NCBI RefSeq assembly: GCF_958298935.1
Contig: NC_084922.1
Span: 3,474,501-3,538,500 of the forward strand
From: Phragmites australis
Taxonomy: Eukaryota > Streptophyta > Magnoliopsida > Poales > Poaceae
Reading direction: 5' to 3'
DNA length: 64,000 bases
Shown here: positions 1-11,524 of the stretch, piece after piece
Position numbering within the stretch: position 1 is the first letter of the stretch
Layout: every line of letters begins with the position of its first letter
The notes under the pieces: model-generated
What the model was told of the DNA's origin: nothing
The model's input: the letters and a program-made list of their open reading frames with translations, nothing else
The model's database searches: none
Position numbers and translations under genes: made by a program

Positions 1-3
1 GGC

Positions 4-874
4 ATTCTTTTGCGTTCAGTATAGCTAGAAATTAGCATGGATCCTGTACAAGGTGTTGATCAAACTCGTACTACGTATTGGCGGAGAATTCACGAGTACT
101 TCCATAAGTATAAGGACTTCGAATCTGATCGTGCTGTCAACTCTCTCACGCACCGTTGGTCTACCATACTAGAGAGTGTTAACATGTTTTGTGGATGGTA
201 TGCTCAGATTCAAAATAAGAGGTAAAGCGGGGTAACAGAGCAAGATCAAATATATGTTACATGCATGTGATTCTTCTCTAATTTGTTGTAACCGTATATG
301 TTGCTTGCATGTTTAACAACACATGTTAACTTGTGTAGGTACTTCAAGCATGTGCAGTGTACAAGGCCAAAGACAAGTACAACAAAACATTTAGCTTGTT
401 GCATTGTTGGAATATCTTGCAGCACGAGCAAAAATGGAATAATAGATGCTCTCAGAAGAAACAGAAGATAACCAATAATGTAAATCCGGGATCCTCTACT
501 CCTGTAACCAATGAAAGTCGTCATGGTGAAGAAGGGAGGGTATTACTTCAGAGGCCGTAGATGCAAGGTCAGATGGTAAGAAGAAGGAGAAAGAATGACA
601 ATGTTAAGATCAAAATTATGTTTCTCCTGGAGATAACATCTACATAGATGCATTGGAAAATTTGTGAGCCAAGAAGAAAGAAGTCGAAGATTTGAAAGAG
701 ATGAAGAAAAAAGAGTGCAATGATGAGAGACTTGCATTAGAAAAGAAAATCAATGATGAGAGAAATGCAATAAAGAAGAAAAAACTTGAATTGAATGAAA
801 GAGATATAGAATTAAGACAGAGGACTGAAGATGATAAAGTGATGAATATGGACTTGAGTGGCATGAGTGAGTGA
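4..874 (+). pseudogene. Harbinger ORF1 (Myb/SANT-like, NAM-associated C-terminus), broken
   Basis: ORF1 proteins bind transposon ends and help import the transposase. The frame around 37-225 has the hallmark DPVQGVDQTRTTYWRRI and continues to FCGWYAQIQNKR. An intron follows, and the second exon starts near 340 (acceptor TGTGTAG) with YKAKDKYNKTFSLLHCWN. A lysine/glutamate-rich coiled coil follows at 692-874. Two stops look like point mutations. TAG at 22-24 sits where the family usually has Trp. TAA at 223-225 sits where it usually has Gln before SGVTEQDQ. Another stop at 558-560 separates the middle exon from the coiled coil. The family call is firm; the exact exon ends are inferred. Confidence 0.75.
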
Positions 875-1163
875 CAACTACAATACTATATGAGAATGGA
901 AGATGAGATCATTGCTCTATGGTTTGGGAATGCACGGTGCTTTATTATGTGTGGACTTATTTTCTTTATTATGTATGTACTATCATCATATTTTCGTACT
1001 TTTTGTTATGTGTGGACTTGTCTCATATATGGACTATCTTGTTTTTTTATCAGTGTTTGAACTATCTTATTGAATTAGTTATACTTCATAATATAATACT
1101 AAGTACATGATTAATACAATACCAAGTACATAATTAATACAACACTGAGTATAATAATACAGA

Positions 1164-2535
1164 CTACATAATTAATACATATCTCCACGACGTTGCCAGG
1201 TGCTCGATTAGATCTTCTTGAAGTTGAGAGTGAGTTTCCTTGTCTCTGATATTACGGTGAACTTGAATGAACTCACGTAGTTCACGCGTAGGTGCATTCG
1301 AAGGTCTCACAAGTTGTCCAACACCCTCATAATGGAATTCTTCATCTTTATCTCGCTCATCTTCAATGATCATGTTACGTATGATGACACAATTTGTCAT
1401 GATTTCTTTGAGTGTATTTTTATCCCAAAAACGGGCTGGTCCACGAACAATAGCAAAACGAGACTGTAGAACTCCAAATATTCGTTCCACATCTTTCCTA
1501 ACTGCTTCCTGTGCCTTAGCAAAATATTTCCTCTTATTGCCTCGCGGAGTTAATATGGACTTCACAAATGTGGTCCATCCTGGATAAATGTCATCGGCAA
1601 GATAATACCCCATTGTATAATTATGACCGTTGATGATATAATTAATTTTTGGAGCTTCCCCTTCGGCTAGCTTTACGAAAAGATGCGAACGGTGAAGAAC
1701 ATTGATATCATTGTGAGACTCTAGTAAACCTAAAAAAGCAGGCTAAATTAAAAGATCTTTTGAAGCAACGGCTTCTAGAATGATTGTGGGCTCGTACACA
1801 TGACCGGTATACTGACCTTGCCATGTTGCAGGGCAGTTTTTCCACTTCCAATGCATCCAATCTATGCTCCCAAGCATTTCGGGAAAACCTCCTTGCTCTC
1901 CAATAACAAGTAATCTAGCGGTGTCATACTCATTTGAAGATCTTAGGTACTCATCTCCGAAGACTTTAATAATAGCTCCAACAAACCTTCTAAGACTCTA
2001 TAATACTAGTACTTCTACCGATATAAATATATTGATCTATAAAATCTGCTGGTGCTCCATAACTTATCATCATGTATGTTGCAATAATCTTCTGCAAACA
2101 AGACAACCCAATGCGTCCATTTGCACCTCTTTTTTGCACAAAATAATCATTGTGTTGTTCTACAGCTTCCACTATGCGAAGAAACAAAGAACGAACCATT
2201 CTGAACCTGAGGAAAAAAAAAACAAGAATGAGAAAATATATGCGAAGAATAGGATGAACAAAGAATACAAACAAAAAGAATGGACTACTTGCAAACCTAC
2301 GCCAAAAGAAAGATGGCCTGTAGGTCGGATTATCTGAAAAATAGTCATTGTACAACCTTCAATGCTCACCTTCTCTATCGTGATGGATATATTGACGTCC
2401 GGGCATATAACCACCCCATCGTGGAGCATTCATAGCCTGATATTGACTATGTGCTTTGTGTAATGTGGCAAGGTTGAGTTCGTCGTCATCATCATTCGAC
2501 GATGATGATGAATTTAAGAGAAAGCGGCGACTCAT
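1164..2535 (-). pseudogene. Harbinger transposase (HARBI1/ALP1-like nuclease), broken
   Basis: This is a DDE endonuclease-type transposase. It starts at ATG 2535 with a Ser/Asp-rich N-terminus (MSRRFLLNSSSSSS). An A/T-rich intron, roughly 2200-2300, interrupts it before RMVRSLFLRIVEAVEQH. The three catalytic regions are recognisable: GSIDWMHW, then YYLADDIYPGW, then VERIFGVLQSRF. At least two in-frame stops break it. One is TGA shortly after HHDREGEH (about 2366). The other is TAG at 1743-1745, where Trp is usual before a conserved LGLLESHND block. The C-terminal 149 codons (1164-1613) remain open. It converges with ORF1, as is normal for the superfamily. Confidence 0.85.
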
Positions 2536-2861
2536 TTGAGACAGAGAACAAATAATAAGGCTAATGACTTGGTATAGAAACTAGGTGAATGAAGATGCAT
2601 ATATAGATGTGAAAAGTATAACTGTTGAAAATATATCTGTTAGAAATATAGCTATTGAAAATAATAGCGTTTAAATATGAAACGAATATTTGTTAGTTAC
2701 AAGATATTAATAAAATAGAGGTGAGTGGATTATAGGGAGACAAATTTAGAGAATCGGTTGGAACACGCTGGAAAGTAGGGAAGGAAATCCGAATAGAGAA
2801 TTCTCTATTAAGAGAATAGGTAACCAGAAATAGTTAATTGGTTGGAGTTGCTCTAAGGATA

Positions 2862-3150
2862 TGTTTGTTTCAGCCGAGAATTTAGAAAAATAGTTTATAA
2901 ATTGTGGATTGTAAAAAGTCGGATTGTAAGAAACTGTATTATAAAAAGCATTTAGACTGTAGATTTAAAAAACTTTTATGAATAATTTAGTAAAATGTAC
3001 TTTCACAATTTATAAAAATCTGAAAAATAGCTTATCAGATTCTCATACCCCAACAAAACAGATTATAAAAAGCTATAATAAAAAAATATCTATTTATTTC
3101 AATTTCACTTTATAAAAACTGAAAAACAGAATCCAAAACTGACACAAACA
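2862..3150. mobile_element. Small A/T-rich MITE-like element
   Basis: A 289-bp A/T-rich stretch starts TGTTTGTTTCAG (2862-2873) and ends CTGACACAAACA (3139-3150). These are inverted copies matching at 11 of 12 positions. Runs such as ATAAAAAGC and CTGAAAAA recur inside on both strands. No coding capacity is seen and no clear target duplication was found, so the superfamily is open. It abuts the Harbinger end and lies upstream of the CHR8 leader. Confidence 0.5.
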
Positions 3151-3342
3151 CACGTAATTCACCAAGACTGGCCAAGCGGTGGCCGCGTCGGACGATTCAA
3201 GTACACAACACCTACTTCGGGGGTCGACTAGACTTAGTTCATAGATTTATAGAGCTCTATTTGGTGAATTGACATTCTCCCCTCCCCGTCCGCTTCGTCT
3301 TGGACGGAGAAACCAAACCCTGACGAGGGTATCGAAATCCTA

Positions 3343-3364
3343 GGGAGGGAGGGAGGGAGGGAGG
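3343..3364 (+). other. G-quadruplex-capable (GGGA)n tract in the CHR8 leader
   Basis: Five consecutive GGG runs separated by single A residues lie about 480 bp upstream of the CHR8 start codon, in a GC-rich stretch that looks like its 5' leader. Such a tract on the sense strand meets the usual G3N1-7 pattern for a four-stranded fold. Whether it is transcribed depends on the unmapped start site. Confidence 0.5.
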
Positions 3365-3841
3365 CGTCTGTCTCAGGGTACCTCCGCCACCACCTCCTTC
3401 CGGCAACTGACTAGGCAAGCCAGCGCCGCCAAGCGCGCGAGGCCGCCGCAGGCCCCTCCCGCTGGTGCTGCCTGGATCCTTCGCCGTAGCCCCGCTCCGC
3501 AGCCCGCCGCTCCTTCCTCGGTCGTCTAGTGGACCGGAGTGGATTGGAGACCCGTCCCATCCGGGCGTGGATTCACTGGATTTGATTGGTTTCGTCGTCC
3601 TCCCCTTCCTCGTTGGAACGTAAAGTAACCCGTCCATCCTAGGACTAGCTTGCTTGGATGAATTTTTCCTTTGACGAATTGCTTAGGTGGATTGGATTCC
3701 CTTCATTGTGATAGCAGTTGGTCTTGTTCTCAGTCAGATCCAGAGAAATTTCCAAGCGATTTTGGGGACTCCAAGTCCGCGGCTGTGTGTTACTCGAGTG
3801 ACTAGCTAAGGAGTATTGTGTCTTCTCCCTGCCGCCACACC

Positions 3842-6800
3842 ATGGACGCAGAGGACGATGACCAACGCTTGCTGCATAGCCTCGGCGTCACATCCGCAAA
3901 CATCGAGGACATTGAGAAGAAAATCCTGTCACAGGCAAGTCACCGTCCTTGACCTTCAGTTGGCTAGCGAACTTGGAGCAATTCTGAGTATTCCATCTCA
4001 TCTAATCGCGTGTGTCCCATTTCACTGTGCAGGCCCAAACTGATCTGAAGCACGATGTCGAATCAGGAACAGCTGTCAATGGCTATGAGAGGAGTAATGC
4101 CACACCTGAAGCTGATGTGCAGGCCAAGCTGCACCAGAAGCTGCGCTCCGTGCAACTGGAGATCGATGCTGTAGCCTCCACCATTAAACGAGCTAAGCAC
4201 GCAGCTGGGAAGCAAGACAGCTCGGACAGGGGTGATGCACAAGATAAAAAGAAGCAGCATGCTGATCACACCGCTCAAGACGATCCTCATGGAGGAGCCC
4301 TCCAGCAAGCGCTTGCCACCGAGCGTCTTAAAAGCCTCAAGAAAGCTAAAGCACAGATTCAGAAAGAGATACTACATTCCGATCCCCACCCTTCCAGCTC
4401 AGACAACCAGAAAGATAAAATGCTGGCCATGCTGGTTGAAGAGGAGCCGAGGCGTAAGAAGAAGCTGCTAATGCCATCTCCTGGGCCTAAGAAGATGTCG
4501 ACACCTAGACTGAAAACCATGACCTATAATGACGACGACGACTTTGATACAGTGCTTGACGGGGCTTCTGCGGGATTTATGGAAACTGTGAGCTACTAGC
4601 CCTATAGGTTCTTATTTCCTGTCCGTCTCACTGTTTTCTAATGTTACACTCTATTGTGTAGGAAAGGGAAGAATTGATCAGGAAGGGTTTGCTGACACCA
4701 TTTCACAAGCTGAAGGGCTTTGAGAAGCGAGTTGAACAACCTGGACCTTCGTGTAGGCGAAATGATCCCTCTGAACCAGCCGAAGAAGCCATGGAAGCTT
4801 CCAGGATTGCTAAAGTTGTCCAGTCATTACAGCAGATTGCACAAAGCCGCCCTACAACCAAATTGCTTGATGCAGAATCTTTACCTAGACTGGATGCACC
4901 TACTGCTCCATTTCAAAGGCTTGGAAGACCTCTAAAACGTCCTGTTTCTCCCAGTTCAGAAGAGCATGAAAGGAAGAGACGAAGGAATAAGATCAAAAGG
5001 CCCTTGCCTGGCAAGAAATGGAGGAAAGCCACCACAAGGAAGGAGTTGTTATTGGACGGTATGTCAAGTGTAATTTGCAGCTTGTGTATCTTCTTTTATT
5101 TTATTTCTGTACAGCTAGAAAATGCAGAACGAATTTCTCCAGTTCTATTTGCTACTTATTTTATAAAATCATTGCAGTGAGCTTATTATATCTACATTCT
5201 GTAATTATAGATGAGGATGTTGGAGACACAGGGGCGTCAAATTCTGATGATGAAGATCAAGCAATAGAAGGTTGTGACGCTCCTGTTATCCTTGAAGGCG
5301 GTTTGAAGATTCCTAGCACAGTTTATGAGCAGCTATTTGACTACCAAAAAGTGGGAGTGCAATGGCTATGGGAGTTACATTGTCAAAGGGCAGGTGGAAT
5401 CATTGGAGATGAAATGGGCCTGGGTAAGACTGTGCAAGTCTTATCATTTCTCGGTTCTTTGCATAACAGTGGCTTGTACAAGCCTAGCATTGTTGTTTGC
5501 CCTGTAACCCTGCTGCAACAATGGAGAAGGGAGGCTAGTAAGTGGTATCCAAAGTTTAAAGTTGAAATCTTACACGATTCTGCAAATGGTTCAAATAAAA
5601 GGAGCAAGACATATGATTCTGACAGTGAAGCTTCTTGGGATAGTGATCAGGAAGAGGTTACACGTGCAAAGCCTGCAGATAAGTGGGATGACTTGATTTC
5701 GCATGTTGTAAATTCAGGATCAGGTTTGCTTTTGACTACATATGAGCAGCTAAGAATCTTAGGGGAGAAGTTGCTTGATATAGAGTGGGGATATGCTGTG
5801 TTGGATGAGGGTCACCGTATAAGGAATCCCAATGCTGAGATAACGTTGGTGTGCAAGCAACTGCAGACCGTGCACAGGATAATCATGACAGGCGCACCTA
5901 TCCAAAATAAACTTTCTGAACTCTGGTCTCTTTTCGATTTCGTGTTCCCTGGAAAGCTAGGTGTGTTGCCTGTATTTGAGACTGAGTTTTCTGTTCCAAT
6001 TACTGTTGGTGGCTATGCTAATGCAACACCATTGCAAGTGTCTACAGCGTACAGATGCGCTGTTGTCCTACGTGATCTGATCATGCCATACCTTCTTAGG
6101 CGTATGAAAGCTGATGTTAACGCACAGCTTCCCAATAAAACAGAGCATGTTCTTTTTTGCAGTCTAACACCGGAGCAACGTGCTACTTATCGTGCATTTC
6201 TTGCTAGTTCAGAGGTGGAACAAATATTTGATGGCAACAGAAACTCTCTGTATGGGATAGATGTTCTTAGGAAGATATGCAATCATCCTGATTTACTTGA
6301 GAGAGAACATGCCGCTCATAATCCTGACTACGGAAATCCTGAAAGAAGTGGAAAGATGAAAGTGGTTGAGCAAGTCCTTAAAGTCTGGAAGGACCAAGGC
6401 CATCGTGTTCTTCTTTTCGCTCAGACGCAACAAATGCTTGACATTTTGGAGAACTTCCTGACGGCTTGTGACTACCAATACCGAAGAATGGATGGACTAA
6501 CACCTGCAAAGCAAAGAATGGCACTGATTGATGAGTTCAATAACACAGATGAAATTTTTATTTTCATCCTGACTACAAAAGTCGGTGGATTGGGTACAAA
6601 TTTGACTGGTGCAGACAGGGTTATTATATACGATCCTGACTGGAATCCTTCGACAGACATGCAGGTGCAGTTTCTGTGTTCAACGTATATGGATATTTTT
6701 ATCTTTTAACATTTTTTCATATATGCATTGTCATTGCTCTATTAATACAGTTGTTTTAATGGGCTTAAAGAGAATGTTCACGTTGAAAAATTGGGTGCCA

Positions 6801-8187
6801 GTGGATGATTACATGGTAAATGGATAATTTTGAATTCAATATGCTAATACAGTTGCATGCATAATCCCCTCTGGTTTATTTCCTAAGTTTTGACTTGTTT
6901 GTAGTTTCATTTTTCAATCATAAGGTTCTCTGCAAACTTGCATCCATATCTGACCAACACTAACCCAATTAAACTTTGTGTAAAGTAGGCCAGGGAACGT
7001 GCATGGCGAATTGGGCAAACTAGGGATGTGACGGTTTACAGACTAATCACGCGTGGGACAATAGAGGAGAAAGTCTATCACCGACAGATATACAAGCATT
7101 TCCTCACAAACAAAGTACTGAAAAACCCTCAGCAAAGGAGATTCTTTAAAGCCAGAGACATGAAGGATTTGTTCACGCTACAAGATGATGACGGGAACGG
7201 TTTAACTGAAACATCAAACATTTTCAGCCAATTGTCTGAAGATGTGAATATCGGGGTTCCGAATGAAGATCAACAAGACCAGGCACATGTTGCTTCTGCT
7301 CTACCAGCCATCAGCGAGGCTGAACCATCCAGTAGAGGAAAAGGGAAAGTGGACCAAAACTCTGACCAAGCAGATGAAGAATCCAACATTTTGAAGAGTC
7401 TTTTTGATGCCCAGGGCATTCATGTAAGAAATATTTTCTTGTGCCTATGGAAAATTAGTAGCTTCATTTTTTCATGTTCCTGAAAATAACATCCCTTCTT
7501 TTTGAACTTGCTCAGAGTGCTATCAATCATGATGCTATAATGAATGCCAATGATGACCAGAAGCTGCGCCTAGAAGCAGAAGCTTCACAGGTGGCACAAA
7601 GGGCAGCTGAAGCTTTACGCCAATCACGGATGCTCAGAAGCCGTGATAGTTTTGCTGTTCCCACATGGACTGGAAGATCAGGTGCTGCTGGGGCACCCTC
7701 CTCTATTCGCAGGAAATTTGGATCTACAATCAATAGCCAGTTGGTTAGTTCTTCACAGTCATTAGAAACTTCAAGCAGCAGGGGTCAAAGTCTTCAGGTG
7801 GGTGCTCTAAATGGCAAAGCGCTGTCATCTGCCGAACTTTTGGCTAGGCTTCGGGGAGCCCGAGAGGTAGCTGCTTCGGATGCATTGGAACATCAGCTCA
7901 ACCAAGGAGCAGCTTCCAATCATGTATCAAGTCCGTCAGGGAATGGTCACTCATCTAACTCTTCTAATAGGAGCATGATAGTGCAACCCGAAGTCCTAAT
8001 CCGCCAATTGTGCACCTTCATACAACAGAATGGCGGGTCTGCCAGCTCTACAAGCATAACAGGACATTTCAAGAGCCGCATACAGTCCAAGGATATGTTG
8101 CTCTTTAAGAATCTGCTGAAGGAAATAGCAACGCTGCAAAGAGATGCAAACGGTGCTATGTGGGTGCTGAAACCTGATTATGAGTAA
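3842..8187 (+). CDS. CHR8: SNF2 ATPase CHR8, Cockayne syndrome B (ERCC6/Rad26) homologue
   Basis: This is the nuclear DNA translocase of transcription-coupled nucleotide excision repair, which remodels stalled RNA polymerase II. Six exons join cleanly: 3842-3934, 4033-4587, 4662-5058, 5211-6664, 6989-7423 and 7516-8187. They give 1,201 residues, close to plant CHR8 length as I recall it. The N-terminus ([12 protein letters not shown]) and a Lys/Arg-rich segment precede the motor. Walker [10 protein letters not shown] lies at residues 414-422 and the Walker B box DEGH at 547-550. Motif III ([18 protein letters not shown]) follows, and the helicase C lobe ends WRIGQT at 839-844. Intron 1 has a GC donor (CAG/GCAAGT); the other introns are GT-AG. 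A Ser/Ala-rich tail leads to a conserved C-terminal domain with [12 protein letters not shown]. No defect is seen. Confidence 0.95.
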
Positions 8188-11100
8188 TTGTAGCTGTAGT
8201 TCACAGGAGCAAATTTTTGGTCTAGGATTAGCTTCCTGCATAATTTCATTTTGGATGGGAGAAAATTTGAAATTCAATAGAGAGAGCTTTTGCTATGGCT
8301 GACTGATTCTTTTTATACGGAAGGAATGAACATGAAACACGAACATGTTTTGTGACATGCGTAACATGTAAATACAAGAATACAAATCTTCTGCACTAGT
8401 CTGTGTCTTGTGGATTTCACTGTGTTGTTGTAGGAGGTCGCTTGATGTAGCAGACTCAAATGTTTGGCGCCATGTTCTGCAGTTTCATCGACTTTAACTA
8501 ACTAGAGAACTGCTAGTAACTATTAGTAAGTTACAGATCGACATGATGTTGTTGGAGGAAAGAAATATGATCAAGAGAAATGGGAAGGATAGATGAAAAA
8601 GTAGCTCCTTTCATGGATGAGTGAGAAGCCAATTTGTTCTTGACTCGGGAAGAAAGAGGTAACATGATTTTTTCTCACAACTGTAGAATTCTTCCACATG
8701 GGTTTCTTCCTGTAATGTTGCTTTCCTCTCAGATTTCTCAATTTGTTCGCTTCTTGGTTTTACCTTTGTCCTTGCAACCAGTTTTTCATACACTTAGTAC
8801 ACCATATAGATATGAATCTCTATAGTTATAAGAAAACACCATTTCCCAAACCGCCCGAGTCATTCAGCTCAAGTCTTCACACACACACACACAAATGTGA
8901 ATATTTATACAGTGCTTCAATTTATTGCCTGTCTTTCCTTTTTGGCTTCACCATGCGCCTGCTATTGTTGTTGCTGCAATCAGTCATGGCTGCCATCCAA
9001 TTCATGGTTGGCTGGTTGCTTTGTTGTAGGATGCTGAAATGATCGTACTGACCCTGACTACAGTTGTAGCTACAGAAGGTTAGCTTATTCATCTGCTAAA
9101 TTAGTGTTGCCGCCATTGGATGTTCATGACCAGATTATGTAGCAGTAACATATCGTCTGTTGCAGGTACCTTGGGACCATAATGCCTGACTTCAGCGTGA
9201 GCCAATTTTTCTTTGCCTCGGTTTATGTGGTATGGGGATGGTTGTACTTACATGCAGTTTGCTGGCATGTCAAGATACCTTTTGCATACTTTGGTCAGCC
9301 TGAAACGCTTCTACCCCGTGTCCGCCTCACAGTGGCCAACGCTGTGCTTGTGCTTGTGCTTGTGGTGTTAAGCCACCAATTTAGCGGACTGGTTCACATG
9401 CTTATTCGGTAGTACTCTCCTGCCCTTTTCATGAATTGTATGCAATGCTGGAATACAAAATGAATATCGCTTTGCCTTTCTGAAATGTGCATCCTTTCCC
9501 TGTGCAGTGAGATGGCATCGCTTTTCGTACATTAGTTAATTGTACATGCCACAGCAGTTATGATACTTGGAGTCGGTGTTTAAGAAAAGCGGAGCTAGGC
9601 GGTGCCTATGCACTAGGCTGGGCAGCACCGTTTCGCCTAGCATCTAGGCGTTTTGTCTAGGTGTTTTCTCTATTTTCTTTACTTTTATGTGTTAATATAC
9701 AACATTTTCCTATTTTCTCTATTTTTCTATGTCAATATGCCAAAAGTACAATGGTGCCCAGGCTTACCACCTGCCTTTTGGAGAAATATATCCTGGCTAT
9801 ATTATCTTCCATACAGTTTGACCTTTTGTCTTTAGAATGAATCCTGTCTCCAAACCTGTACAACCATCAATACTTCACTGGAACATATATCCTGGCCTCG
9901 CCGCCAATTTTCTTGATGATTGTGTTCATCTCTGAAGGCAAAGTTCGTTTCAGATATCTGTGTTTTCAAAGCATCATCTGAAGTTTATCAATATTCTATG
10001 TTCTAATTTTCTTCTTTTCGAAGCTTGCTTTGCTTCAATGAGCCAGATGGTATGTATATCTGAAATCTGAAATAAAATTTCTGAAGCGTGATACGACCAT
10101 TCCAAAATATATGTGTTGGTAATGAATTTCTACTTATCTGCCAGTCGTTGAAGGTTTCCTGTGAAATGAGAGGTTTATTAGACTGGTGGATGCCATTTTG
10201 ATGTTTCGTTCTTTCATGTAGCTATTTATTATCTGAATAGCTAAAATTATCTGAATTTCATAATGCCTCATGCCATCATGTGATTCAGTCTAAAAATTGC
10301 AGGTTCACCTTTCTCTTTGCTAATTTCTTTCATGGTTGCAAGCAGCGTGCCTTTCAAGGATGCGACAAAACATGGACGCGTCCCTACCTAGTAGTGGTGA
10401 TTTTTCCGACAGTTTCTTCCACCTGAAAGGGTTGGTTGCGAGTCTTTGTTTTCTTGTCAATGGATTGGTGTTTCAAGTTGAGGTAAGTTCTTCTTAATTT
10501 ATATATCTCTGTGATGAACTGGTGAAATGCTTTATCATGTGCCTATTATGCAGAAGATAATCTTTGCTATGTACATATTAGCATCAACAAGAAATATACC
10601 TACGATTCATCCTATGGTGCTGTTGTGCATAAGCTTGATTGGAATCGAACCAGTGGATTTGACAGAAAACAAGAAAGATCACCATTTGGTCAAAGCAACG
10701 TTATTCGATAAGGATTCAGTACAATTGTCTCCTGAGAAGGATTGGATGATTCGGTGATATGATTGCACAGCACAATTTCCTCGTGGCTTGCATTTCTTTT
10801 CATGAGAGAAGATGATTGTTTCCTCTTTAGCTTGCTGGGTTGTTCTTGGCAACAAGATATTGGCAATTCGGCGCGAGGAAACTGCATAGTGATTGGGCCA
10901 TGTTTGGTGGACACAATCGAGGCCAAGGGAGACCACGCTGATACACTTGCCTGATCAAGCTGCTGGGACACTGTGATGGCAAAGCCTACTTGCTAGTACT
11001 TGTTAGCACACGAACTCAGTTCAAGGGGATTTTGAAGCTAGTCACGCACGTAACTCGTAACTCGCAGATCAGACACACGACTATAATCTCTCGAAACCTT

Positions 11101-11415
11101 GGGCAAATGAAGTGTTTCTTCTAAAGTTTCTGCAAAATTGCCGCATCCTTTTGTTGTCGTGAAAGCCAAAGAAAGATGCTCGCACTGAATTGCAGTTTCA
11201 GGAGCATTCATTGGTCGATGGCCAGTAATGAATCCCCTCTCCAACTGCCCTACCGGCTCACCAGCAGCTGAGCCGACAAACCATGCTCCAATCCAGGCTA
11301 CATGCAGGGACACGCACATACATGGAAGACATCAAACAGAGAAGCCACTGGACAACAGATAATGAGGGAGAAGCTAAGTGTCTTGTGACAAGACCAGTCA
11401 GATTGTACAACCCAG
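8188..11415. other. Intergenic region between CHR8 and the bHLH gene
   Basis: The first few hundred bases are probably the CHR8 3' untranslated region. An (AC)n microsatellite lies near 8879-8895. Around 9575-9660 is a repeat-like block built on CTAGGCG/CGCCTAG modules, as seen in dispersed grass repeats. Open frames here are short (under 100 codons), have no recognisable domain and lack plausible splice partners. I see no supported gene. Confidence 0.5.
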
Positions 11416-11418
11416 CAC

Positions 11419-11456
11419 ATCTCTCTCTCTCTCTCTCTCAAGTTCTTTTATATATG
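11419..11456 (+). promoter_or_regulatory. Core promoter of the bHLH gene: CT repeat and TATA box
   Basis: A (CT)n pyrimidine patch at about 11419-11439 is followed by a TATA-like element TTTTATATATG at 11446-11456, about 70 bp before the ATG at 11525. Pyrimidine patches next to the TATA box are common in plant core promoters. The spacing suggests a short leader. Confidence 0.5.
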
Positions 11457-11524
11457 CTGGATAGCTGAGTGCAGAAACCATAGTCAGGCTAGCTAGTTAA
11501 CACCACAAGCGAAGAACTCCACTG

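Larger units (their letters stand above)
1..2853. mobile_element. PIF/Harbinger DNA transposon, degenerate, cut by the window start
   Basis: Two convergent genes typical of PIF/Harbinger elements are present: a Myb/NAM-associated ORF1 on the + strand and a DDE transposase on the - strand. The right end is visible as a terminal inverted repeat at 2838-2853 (ending TTGGAGTTGCTC), followed by TAA at 2854-2856, the superfamily's usual 3-bp target duplication. The left end lies outside the window. Both genes carry in-frame stops, so the copy is not autonomous. The 22 bases from 2703 and the sequence around them recur in the MITE at 28604-28981, which therefore belongs to the same family. Confidence 0.85.

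Noticed and set aside
2862..3150. Considered as part of the Harbinger element
   Set aside because: It lies outside the right terminal repeat and its TAA duplication, and has its own inverted ends.
3165..3205. TGGCCAAGCGG resembling a tRNA A-box
   Set aside because: No B-box or cloverleaf partner follows within 100 bp.
3257..3637. 126-codon reverse-strand frame in the CHR8 leader
   Set aside because: It is a low-complexity Gly/Pro/Arg product of a GC-rich leader and lies opposite a transcribed region.
10641..10651. Perfect tRNA B-box (GGTTCGATTCC) on the reverse strand
   Set aside because: The flanking sequence does not fold into acceptor, D and anticodon arms, and no A-box lies at the right distance.
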